DNA of 64,000 nucleotides from Taxawa tesnikishii (nom. ined.) (taxonomy: Eukaryota; Ascomycota; Dothideomycetes; Dothideales), in assembly GCA_030247885.1 (NCBI GenBank), contig JAPDRO010000021.1, positions 62,001 to 126,000 of the forward strand, written 5' to 3'. The notes beneath the pieces are model-generated. The model made no database searches and was not told the DNA's origin. It worked only from the letters and a program-made list of their open reading frames with translations. Positions 55,578 through 64,000 of the stretch are shown piece by piece; position 1 is the stretch's first letter, and the number at the start of each line of letters is the position of its first letter. Made by a program: the position numbers and the translations under genes.

Positions 55578-58530
55578 ATGGCTTCTTCCCGCAGTGCTGC
55601 ATACGCCGATATGCGTGACAGTCGCAATCCTTCGCGCACGCCCTCAAGCCGCTCCTGTTCCCCGCAGCCACCTTCACCACAGCCGAGACCATGGGTGAAG
55701 AAACAGCCTCAAAAGTCCATTGACGAGTTCTGGGAGAAGTTCACTACCAAGTCCCCTGGCAAGCCTTTCACCATCCTGCCGGACAACCTCTACGCCAAGC
55801 GACTTGCGGCAGCTCGGCGCAATCATCCGGTTGACAACTCGAAAGCGTTCAGCAGCTACGAAGAGGCGAAACAGTTGTGCAAAGAGAAGGTAGAAAAGAT
55901 TGTCAAGGAATGCAAGCGCATCAACCAAAAATACCGGGACGTCCATTTTGACATCGAATCGGATTTCAGCACCGATGCCCGTGATTGCCTGTCGGGCTTG
56001 GACGATGACGTCGAAAGTACTCTGCAGCCAGGGGGCGTGAAAAGGATCGAGGTGCGTAAGAGGATTCCCTGGTTTTACAGGCTGGCTGATCTGACCGCAT
56101 CGGCAGGACATCTTTGAGGAGCCGCAATTCTATATCGATGGTCCTACCGCGAACGATGTCCGGCAAGGAAAGGATGGTGACTGCTGGTTCATGTCCGCCC
56201 TGTGCACCCTCAGCAACATGAAGCCCGTCAATCTCATCGAGAAAGTCTGCGTCGCACGCGACGAGAAGGTCGGGGTATACGGGTTTGTATTCTACCGAGG
56301 TGAGCTACGGGTTCTAGCCCTGCTTGTTGCGCGGGACTGATGTGCATAGATGGCGAATGGATCTCTGAGGTCATTGATGACAAGCTGTACCTGATCAAAC
56401 CCGATTTCGACGGTGATTTCACTGAGCAGATGGCCTGGCTTGATATCGCCAATCGTAAAAACCCAGCGGAAGAGTATCGCAGGGTTATGCAAACAGGCTC
56501 GAGAGCCTTGTATTTCGCGCAATGCAGTGACCAAGATGAGACTTGGCTTCCACTGCTCGAGAAGGCGTACGCTAAAGCTCACGGCGACTACCTCGCGATT
56601 GAGGGAGGCTGGGTTGGGTAAGTCCCTACTGTCCCTCGAATCTACGCCAACGATGTGTGCTGATAAGTCCTAGGGAGGCAATCGAAGATCTGACGGGAGG
56701 TGTCACTACGGAAGTCTTCGCGACCGATATCTTGGACAAGGACAAGTTCTGGGAAGAAGAAATAATGCAGGTCAATCAGAAGTTCCTTTTTGGGTGTGGT
56801 CAATTGGGAGGCGTCATGGGTGATCGGCAAGGAGTGTTCGAACGCCATGCCTATTCCATCATGGACGCAACGGAGATTGACAAGCTCGACAAAAATGGTA
56901 AGCCTGAACTCGGTAAGGACGGTGAACCAAAAAGGATACGGCTGGTAAAATTGCGGTAAGCTCTATACTTGTGTGCTCAACAGTGATGCAGAGTTGCTGA
57001 TGTGTTGCAGCAATCCTTGGGGAAAGACCGAATGGAAAGGCCCATGGTCGGATGGTTCGGAAGAGTGGACCCCTGAGCGGATGAAGGAGCTCGCTCACAG
57101 GTTCGGCGACGATGGGTAGGTCGAGCGTTTCCTCCAATCATCTGGGCACATGTACTAACATTGTTTCCAAAGTGTTTTCTGGATGGACTACAAAGACATG
57201 CTCCGCGTCTATCAGCACTTTGACCGCACAAGAATATTCGAGGCTGAGAAGTGGAAGATCACCCAACAATGGACAAGCCTGAATATTCCATGGTCTGTTG
57301 ACTACCACGACACGAAATTTACCCTTACCATTAGCGAGGCAGGACACTTCGTGATTGTCCTCAGTCAGCGTAAGTACGGTCTTCTGGAATCTCCAATAGT
57401 ATGAATTTAACAAGCGCTCGGCAGTCGATGATCGCTATTTTCGAGGGTTGGAAGGGCAATACCAGTTCAAACTGCAGTTCCGCCTGCACAGAGAGAACGA
57501 AATGGACTACATCGTGAGAAGTCCAGCTTCTTACTACATGAAGCGCAGCGTTAGCACAGAGGTCGACCTGGAAGCGGGAACATACTCCATTCTACTCAAG
57601 ATCACCGCAAATCGTAACCAAGACAAGAAAGCAGTCGAGCAGGTGGTTCGTGATACCTGCCGCTGGCGTCGGGAGAAACTGCTGCAGATTGGTCTTAGCT
57701 ACGACCTTGCTCACGCCAAGGGCCAGTTCAAGGAGACTGAAAAGGAGAAGCAAGAACGCCAGAAAGAGGAAAGAAGAGAAAAACGTAGGGAAGAGGCTAA
57801 GAAAAGACATGATGCAAGGAGGCTCGAAAAGCGCAAACAGAAGTTAAGAGAGCGCAGAAAGGAAGACAAGATAAGGGGCAAGCTACAAGATCGAATTGAG
57901 TCCGACACCCCAAGATCAACGAATGCGCAGTCAACGGACGGTGTATCGGACAACGATGTTCAATCAGGGCCAGCCTCCGCCGGAGCAGCTGATGAAGCCC
58001 CACAGCACACAGACCAGACGTCCGGCGTGCGAAGACCCTTGCCTATCTCGGCTCTCTCACAAAACGGTCCGCCTACACCCGGATTGCAAATCAACGGCAG
58101 GCCCTTGCCGGCACGAAGCCTTTCCCTCAAAGACATCAGCGATGATGAGTTATCATTTGACAGTGATCTTGACGCGCCTCCCGATAGCGATGACGACGAA
58201 GAGCAAGCAACACGTTACGTGGACATGCCTCCTGGCATGAACCCACAAGCGCGGAGAGATCAGGAAGACGACGACGACTTCGCCAGTGATCCATGGAATG
58301 CCGTCTGCGTGGTCGGTCTCAGGGTCTACTACGAGAAGGGGGATGTCACGGTTGCTGCGGTCAAGCCAGAGAAGCATGATGCCACGATACACAAAGAGAA
58401 GAAGCTGGATTTGGATGATAGCGCTGCGGATGCGACGAAGAACATCAGTGGGTGTGCATTGGAAGAGGGTGAAGAGGTGGATGTGGTGGGATCGTCACCG
58501 GATGCCGTGGAAGACAACAAGCAGGGTTAG
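55578..58530 (+). CDS. Calpain-family cysteine protease with charged C-terminal tail
   Basis: A cytosolic papain-fold protease of family C2. Seven exons: 55578-56051, 56107-56299, 56350-56617, 56674-56955, 57011-57115, 57173-57369, 57425-58530, joining to 874 residues with no break. Catalytic triad: Cys in RQGKDGDCWFMSALCTL, His in QGVFERHAYSIMDA, Asn in VKLRNPWGKTEWKGPWSDGS. A calpain C2-like (domain III) region follows (WKITQQWTSLNIPWSV, EAGHFVIVLSQLDDRYFRGL, YSILLKITANRNQ). There is no MIT domain, so it is not the PalB/Rim13 pH-signalling calpain. After residue about 590 comes a Lys/Glu/Arg coiled coil (KEKQERQKEERREKRREEAK) and an acidic disordered tail. No penta-EF-hand is present, as in most fungal calpains. 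Confidence 0.92.
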
Positions 58531-58956
58531 ATTGCTGTTGGTTGTTCTCGTGGCACTGTTTCCAGATTGTTGATCGTGAACCGGTTGGGATGGTTGTATC
58601 AGTACGCATTGACAGGTACGGGTACCATGGCGGCAATGGAGATGAGTTCTCGAGCTTTTCTTGGAAGGTTCTCCCTCGAAGACCACCTTGTATGTGATGA
58701 TCGATTGAGGGAGAACCGCCGTGAGATCACGCTGTCAATCTTCAACGTTTGGCCTAGCACATGAGCAAGTGACGACGGTGAGCGGCAGCGGACTGGTTGG
58801 TGTGAACAACGGACTTCCGCAATTTTACGGAGTGTCATAATGCGCGTTTATACAAATTATAGGATAGTGAATAGAGCACGTCGGTAGAAATCCATCTCAG
58901 GTGCAGATGATGTCTTGGCTTGGCATTTCGTCTAATCCGCAACCCCAAGCCCTCGC
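58531..58956. other. Intergenic region upstream of the GH18 gene
   Basis: Promoter and leader of the GH18-UBA gene; contains an A/T stretch (TATACAAATTATAGGATAG) near 58850-58868. No gene. Confidence 0.45.
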
Positions 58957-60144
58957 ATGCCCGTGAGAATGGCTTCCACACAACAATCATCCAACACCAC
59001 CCTTCTCCCTCTCGGTCAGGGACCAAGAGTAGTCTTATATCACCAAACCGTACATCGAGATGGGAGGCCAGTCTCCTTACTCCCGCTCGTCACAGAACAG
59101 ACGGGTGTCACCCACGTCATCGTCGCAGCAATACACTTGAACGAAGGCCCTGAGAACATCACATTGAACGATGATCCACCGGAGTCAGAGAAGTACAACA
59201 CTCTATGGAGTGAGGTAGCATGGCTACAGGCCACAGGCGTAAAAGTACTAGGCATGCTTGGAGGAGCCGCGAAGGGCAGTTTCGCGCGGCTGGATGGGAA
59301 CGACACCGCAAGAGTACGTCCAGCACTCTTTCACATCACGATAGTTGCGCTCAAGACCACGTCCACTAACCTCTCGCCCAGTTCGAATCCTACTATGCAG
59401 TCCTGCACGCCCTAATCCGGCGTCACTCGCTCAACGGCCTCGACCTCGACATCGAGGAAGAAATGTCCCTCCCCGGCGTAATCCGGCTCATCGACCGTCT
59501 CAAGTCCGACTTCGGCCCGTCCTTCCTAATCACCCTCGCCCCCGTCGCCACGGCTCTGGTCCCCAATCAACCGCACCTCTCCGGCTTCTCGTACGCGGTG
59601 CTCGAAGCGGCGCGCGGAGCCAGCATCGCGTGGTACAACACGCAGTTCTACTGCGGCTGGGGCGACGCCAGCACCACGCTGCACTACGACGTCATCATCA
59701 GCTGCGGTTGGCGGCCGGACAAGGTCGTCGTGGGATTGGTCACGAATCCCGCCAACGGCGCGGGACATGTGGACAGGGCGAGGATGGAGGATGTGCTCAG
59801 GGTGCTGAGGGCCAAGTATCCGACGTTCGGGGGCGTGATGGGGTGGGAGTATTTCAACGCGCTGCCGGGCGATGCAGCGAGGCCGTGGGAGTGGGCGGGG
59901 CATATGGCGCGCACGATCAGGACGGCGGTGCCGTTGCCCGGGGTGGTGGATGGCGGAAGGGGGTCGAGGTGCCGGGTGTAGGTGGGGGAGAAATCCGGTG
60001 CTGCCGGTTCCGCAGCATCCGTTCCCGGAACAGTCGGTGAGGTTTTTGACCGAGTTGGGGTTTTCGAGCCGGCAGGCGATTGCGGCGTTGAATATGACGA
60101 ACGGGAATGTGGACTATGCTGCTGGGCTGTTGTTTGAGGATTGA
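58957..60144 (+). CDS. Intracellular GH18 (chitinase/ENGase-like) protein with C-terminal UBA domain, two apparent frameshifts
   Basis: Exons 58957-59313 and 59382-60144 (68-bp intron). Start at 58957 or 58969; no signal peptide, so cytosolic. The GH18 barrel shows VVLYHQTVHRDGRPV (strand 1), VTHVIVAAIHLNEGP, VLGMLGGAAKGSF (SxGG-type strand), the catalytic motif LNGLDLDIEEEMS (acid Glu in the DxxDxDxE position), WYNTQFYCGWGD and GGVMGWEYFNA (strand 8 W). After LPGVVDGG the frame must shift twice, in the G runs 59959-59963 and 59984-59988; then NPVLPVPQHPFPEQSVRFLT opens a UBA domain (ELGFSSRQAIAALNMTNGNVDYAAGLLFE) reaching the stop at 60144. With two bases added it is 374 codons. Chitinase or N-glycan hydrolase are both possible; the UBA suggests a role with ubiquitinated glycoproteins. 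Confidence 0.78.
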
Positions 60145-60533
60145 TGAACAGAAAGAACAAGGTCTGTGTAGACTTCCACTCGAGTTTGCCTTCAAGGGCC
60201 CATCCTCATCGATCTGCCTTCCAACAGCGGTTCTAACGAGGCTGTACCCCGGAGACATCGAGAACAGTCATTGCGCAACCCTTGCCACGGCAGCAATACC
60301 TGATCACGCTATTCACACTCACGGTTCTCGCTAGCCTGGGGTGTGTCGGCATAAAACCATCCTTCTTCATCTTGCTAAACTTTCTTCGTTACAGTCGACA
60401 CGTCTATGGCGTCATTGGTGGGCTCCCCCTTTGGAAATTACTCATTCCACGTCGTCTCCAAGAGAGGCCGGCTGGAGACACGTAGACAGAGCCGTGCGAC
60501 GCGTGTCCCTATCGACCGCATCGTCCTGGCCGA
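60145..60533. other. Intergenic region between convergent genes
   Basis: No gene is supported. Confidence 0.4.
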
Positions 60534-61268
60534 TCATGCAAGGCGCTTTCTTCTTTGAACGCTCCATACGGTATCTTCAACGGGAGCGGACGAAGAAGAA
60601 TCGACGTCGCAGTGTCGGAACCATGAACACCGTGAATGCGCAGATCCTATGAACAAGAATCGATACGACATGTAAAGGCTTACTCTACAAACAATATCAT
60701 TCGTGAGGACAGAGATAACACAAGGAGAAGAACGGGGAACGCCCAGGTTTCCTCTACGCCTCGACGCCAGTTCAACAGCATCGCGAATCACCTCGAAGTT
60801 GTGGTAGATTGTGCCGTCTACGCCGCCATGGCCACGGTCTAGCTCAGTTGCGTTGTCGTACGTTGAGAGGTAGGCCGGTTGCACTTTGGAGGAAGAGCGT
60901 GACAAGGGGATCTCGGTCTTCGTGTAGCATCTGTTGGAGTGCCAGGAGACGCCTACACAGCCCTCGGTCCTGTTGCAAAGATGGATACAGGCGGCGGAGG
61001 TTGAAACTGGCCTCGTCATCGGATCGGCGCCACAGAGATCACTTCCGCACACGACAATGTAGTCTCCATAGACTTCACCGTCTCCAGAGCCGTCCTGGCA
61101 TAGTTGCGTGCCACGTGTTGACAGAGAAGTGCGATGTGCGGGGACGATAGTCAGGGCTGAAGTATCAGATCCAGGTTCCTGATCCGAAGCCGAAAGGGTC
61201 TGAACAGCAGAAGACGAGGCGAGCAGGGCAAAGACAAGACAAAGGAAGGACGAATCGGGGCGAACCAT
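60534..61268 (-). CDS. Secreted PAN/Apple-like protein
   Basis: The start at 61268 gives a signal peptide (MVRPDSSFLCLVFALLASSS); the upstream MGSSKA start is less likely. Residues about 50-130 form a cysteine-rich PAN/Apple-like module: CQDGSGDGEVYGDYIVVCGS, then ACIHLCNRTEGCVGVSWHSN and RCYTKTEIPL, with the C-x3-C and C-x4-W spacing of fungal secreted apple domains. The remaining part (from about YDNATELDRGHGG) has no clear fold and may include an unrecognised intron, so the C terminus is uncertain. Such proteins often sit at the cell surface and bind carbohydrate or protein. 244 residues as read. Confidence 0.6.
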   Translation of the reverse strand: MVRPDSSFLCLVFALLASSSAVQTLSASDQEPGSDTSALTIVPAHRTSLSTRGTQLCQDGSGDGEVYGDYIVVCGSDLCGADPMTRPVSTSAACIHLCNRTEGCVGVSWHSNRCYTKTEIPLSRSSSKVQPAYLSTYDNATELDRGHGGVDGTIYHNFEVIRDAVELASRRRGNLGVPRSSPCVISVLTNDIVCRVSLYMSYRFLFIGSAHSRCSWFRHCDVDSSSSAPVEDTVWSVQRRKRLA

Positions 61269-62537
61269 CGCTTTAGAAGATCCCAAGGATGAAAAGAATG
61301 GCGGGAGGTGATCGACGAATTAACTGGGTGGCACAACGGGAAGTTCATCGAGTCGGTTGTCGGGCTCGAACGAATGTGTGTCGGGAAACATGGCCATACT
61401 GCATGGTTGTATATCGATGTTCCCACATCCGTTTGTTGCCCCTTGCAAGTGAGAGTTAGCCAGTGCAATTGATGAGTTGATTGATAGACGTTTCGAAGAG
61501 CCGCTGCTTGTAACAGTCAAATCATCGAATAATTTCTGCAGCGGGTGACTGCAAGTTGTCGACAATAGACGTTCACCGCTACGTGGTTTGCAAGACATCG
61601 TCAGTCACTTGTGATATGTTGCAACAGTCTTCCGGCTGCCTGGTGATCCTGTGTTGCTCTCGTGCGTTGGTTTGAGACATTTCGACTGACTGTTGCAACC
61701 ACTGATGAAGCTCAAGCTAAGAGTCTGCAGGTATCTCATCTGAAACACGCCTGCATCTGGAGTGCAATGTCCAGGTTGGCTGAATGCATTCCGTAGCCGC
61801 TGCATGCCCGAAAGTCGTCGCCGACATTCACTACCAAGCCGCCTCGAAGTGCAATGTTTGCAGCACAAACTGCGAGCGTTTGCGCAATGGTGGCAGCACG
61901 CGATGAAGTTTGACTGATTGGGCTGGGGGTTCGAGACATGTGGAGAAAAGGGGAAACGCTCATGCGGAGAACAGGATATTTGCGGCTGAAGGCGTTGAAG
62001 CTAGGACAACAACGCTCAAGTCCATCTGTAGAAACAACTTTATGAGTAGCAGGGAGGGCAGAAAGAGATTGAGTGGCTTGATGAATTGAGCCAGCCGAGA
62101 TCTCAGACAAGCGGAAGAAAAGAGTTACGAGAACGAGGTTCAACTGTGATTTGATTCCGAAGAGAAAGAAAGGGAGATGGAATGGACGAGAACGGAGGTT
62201 TTATAAAAAGCGTTACCGGCCTGCTTAATTCTGCTCACTGCCCGAGATTCAGTGAGATATACCACTTGTTCCGACTTACAGCTTCTGGGCTGGGTCAAGT
62301 GATGAGAGGTACTAGTTTGCTGATACCCTGTGCGTTCGCCAAACGGGGCTCGCCATCACCCGGGTTGCTCGGGATTGTCTTGCGGCGCTCAATTCGCAGA
62401 TCACGAGCAACGAGATTTTCGCATGCGCGTCACAGATGCGTGCGGGCTTACTGTTTATCGAAGTTTTTCTATGCACGGCTTACTGCGGCTTACATATCTC
62501 CTTGTACAGGAGCGACGGCCTGTGCGATATTGTATGT
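61269..62537. other. Intergenic region; possible unconfirmed small gene
   Basis: On the minus strand a TTTATAAAA box lies at about 62199-62207, followed by a pyrimidine-rich leader and, about 170 bases on, a first ATG at about 62018 opening only 21 codons of hydrophobic sequence. A 135-codon frame (61736-62143) overlaps but has no ATG at its start. I do not call a gene. The rest is featureless. Confidence 0.35.
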
Positions 62538-64000
62538 TCACCCGGTTGAAACATAAACACCGGGCGCCATGTCGTGCGTTGTACCCTGAGGTGTGGTCAA
62601 TCCCAGTCCTGTGCTTGCGTGTATGGCGTGCCCAAAACCGTTCCGGTACGAATCCAGAGGCATTGCATGTTGTATCCGTGGATCCTCACGTTCGTGATCA
62701 TTCTTGCGGGGATATATTTTGTAGGGGTCCATTTCCATGGTATGGTTGGTGTGTTGTAGTCCCGGATCCATGCCGTCCACAGGACCCCTCTGCTCCGCGT
62801 CGTCTTCGTGGACAATCTCATTCACGTCATCATCATCATCGTCTTCTCCTTCCCTTTCTGGTTCGTCTTCTGGTTCGTCTTTGTTCCCCGGTCCATACCC
62901 TGCCTTCCATCTGCATCCATTCCTTGTCCCTTCGGCGCAGCCACAGCCGCCCGCCTCTTCTCCGCCTTGGCCGCTTTCCTCTCGTCCCAGGTCCACTTCT
63001 TCTTCCCACCATTCTTGCAACTGCGCGCATTGTGCCCCTGCGCACCACAGATACTACACCCCTGCGGGCCCTTGGTCATGTACATCCTCCTCTTTCCCAG
63101 CAGCTTCGTCTTCAGTCTTGCGCACTGCTGTAGTCGCACTTCAGTCCCACATCTCGCTTTCACCACATCCTGAATCTCCTTGTTACTTGTTTCGGAGGTC
63201 ACGTGTAACCACTTAGGAACGTTTTCCAGGAGGAACATCATCCGACTGGCAGCCGGTCGGATCGGAGTGGGTCGCTGGTGAGCGGGCGCCTGGGAACAAG
63301 TATGTTGTGGTCGTAAGATGGAAATGAGGGCGCGGGAGTGCACTTCGTCCCATTTGGCGTGCAGGTGGAAGGGACAGCCGATCGACGACCGGCAGTTAAG
63401 TACCAGTCGCTGTTTGGAGCGCTTGCTGACCTGCGCTTCCCAGCCTTCGGTGGAGGAGAGCATGGATATGAGAGTGCGGATGGCGTCGAAGGAGGGAAAA
63501 GTCGTCCCTTCGGTAAGATCTATGTGATGGGTGCAGAAGGATGGTCCTTGAGGGGAGTTGTTCGGTTCAGCTGAGGAAGAGGCAGCATGTTGTGCGGCAT
63601 CGAGGGGTGCTGCATCTGGTTGCAGTAGAGGGCTGAAGGGTGTTGCATCTGCTAGAGGGGCGGGAATGGAGGCAGTAGGAGCAGGTTGCCTAAACTGGGA
63701 GAAGAGGCGCGCATTGGGACGTGGGAGAGTATCATCGTTGTTGTTGTGCCGAAGGGTGTCGTCAAAGGGCTGCGGATCATCTGGCACACCGCTGTCAAGG
63801 GGCAATGCGCCCTGATGCCCCCGTAAACGCGATCATCGAATAGTGAAACGCCCAATCCCTCTGCGCGTTCGGTGGCCTGGCGTATGACGCGCTCGATGGT
63901 GGTGACGGGGAGGTGGTATTTCTGCGATATCCACTGCTCGGTCCGGCCGCCGTTGATGCGCAGTGTGGTGAGGATGGCACGCTGAATGGGCGACAGCTCG
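62538..64000 (-). CDS. HTH / FAR1-like / zinc-knuckle protein, 5' end outside the window, two apparent frameshifts
   Basis: Runs in from the right edge. The visible N-terminal part (64000-63820) reads ELSPIQRAILTTLRINGG, WISQKYHLPVTTIERVIRQ, a winged-helix/HTH-like segment ending LGVSLFDDRVYGG. After a one-base shift at the run 63818-63822 come a Pro/Ala-rich linker and then a FAR1/MuDR-type DNA-binding module (FPSFDAIRTLISMLSSTEGW, RLVLNCRSSIGCPFHLHAKW, LRPQHTC, a Cys/His WRKY-GCM1-like pattern). A CCHC zinc knuckle follows (GCSICGAQGHNARSCKNGGK). After another shift near 62886-62889 an acidic tail (EPEREGEDDDDDDVNE) leads to the stop. No MULE transposase DDE core is present, so it is either a domesticated transposase part or a cellular regulator. 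The exact end could be earlier than 62538. Confidence 0.6.

Noticed and set aside
690-60144. Programmed ribosomal frameshifting as the cause of the many frame breaks
   Set aside because: Breaks occur in unrelated genes, at differing run types, without slippery heptamers or stem-loops, and always equal one missing base.

Overview
The window is nuclear DNA of a filamentous ascomycete (Pezizomycotina; a Dothideomycete is my best guess, held loosely). The signs are dense genes on both strands, short spliceosomal introns (about 50-90 bp, GT...AG, with CTAAC/CTGAC-like branch points), fungal-only families (Tco89, Rav1, fungal Rad4, fungal secreted proteins), and a Tc1/mariner copy with RIP-like stop codons. 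There is no operon structure.

Layout. 0-11 kb: a 5'-nucleotidase-type phosphatase (-), a small secreted protein (+), RAD4/XPC (-), and a nuclear-looking low-complexity protein (+) diverging from RAD4. 11-18 kb: mostly gene-poor, with an intron-containing tRNA-Gly(GCC), tRNA pseudouridine synthase PUS3/DEG1 (-) and an unrecognised protein with a C-terminal membrane anchor (+). 18-23 kb: a class II aldolase (-), a complete but dead Tc1/mariner element with TIRs and TA target duplication, and a decayed rhamnogalacturonan lyase with its middle deleted. 23-40 kb: RAV1 (V-ATPase assembly), a conserved secreted protein, alanine aminotransferase with a mitochondrial presequence, a Git1-like MFS transporter, proteasome subunit RPN7 and a DUF1772 membrane protein. 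41-46 kb: a GNAT acetyltransferase and the Fe-S protein IND1 sharing a 252-bp divergent promoter, then the TORC1 subunit TCO89. 47-64 kb: a GPI-type cell-wall protein, an HSL-family esterase with a long disordered tail, TSR2, a poly(A)-polymerase-like/MJ1316 fusion, a calpain, a GH18-UBA fusion, a secreted PAN-like protein, and at the right edge a helix-turn-helix/FAR1-like/zinc-knuckle protein that continues past the window.

The strongest whole-window signal is technical. In 14 of the protein-coding loci the conserved reading frame breaks by exactly one missing base, about 26 breaks in all. Most lie in G/C or A/T runs of 3-6 bases, and none needs an inserted base. When introns are removed and one base is allowed per break, most of the spliced lengths become multiples of three. 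This points to homopolymer under-calling in the assembly rather than 14 dying genes. RG lyase and the transposase are separate cases with real decay (internal deletion, in-frame stops). PUS3, the aldolase, ALT, the Git1-like transporter, DUF1772, GNAT, IND1 and calpain read cleanly.

Most genes are housekeeping. The most unusual biology is the PAP-like/MJ1316 protein (52903-54686), which resembles RNA-end recognition and repair architectures but has lost a catalytic carboxylate. Next are the intracellular GH18-UBA fusion and the FAR1-like zinc-knuckle gene at the edge. All functions are inferred from motifs read by eye; no database search was possible.
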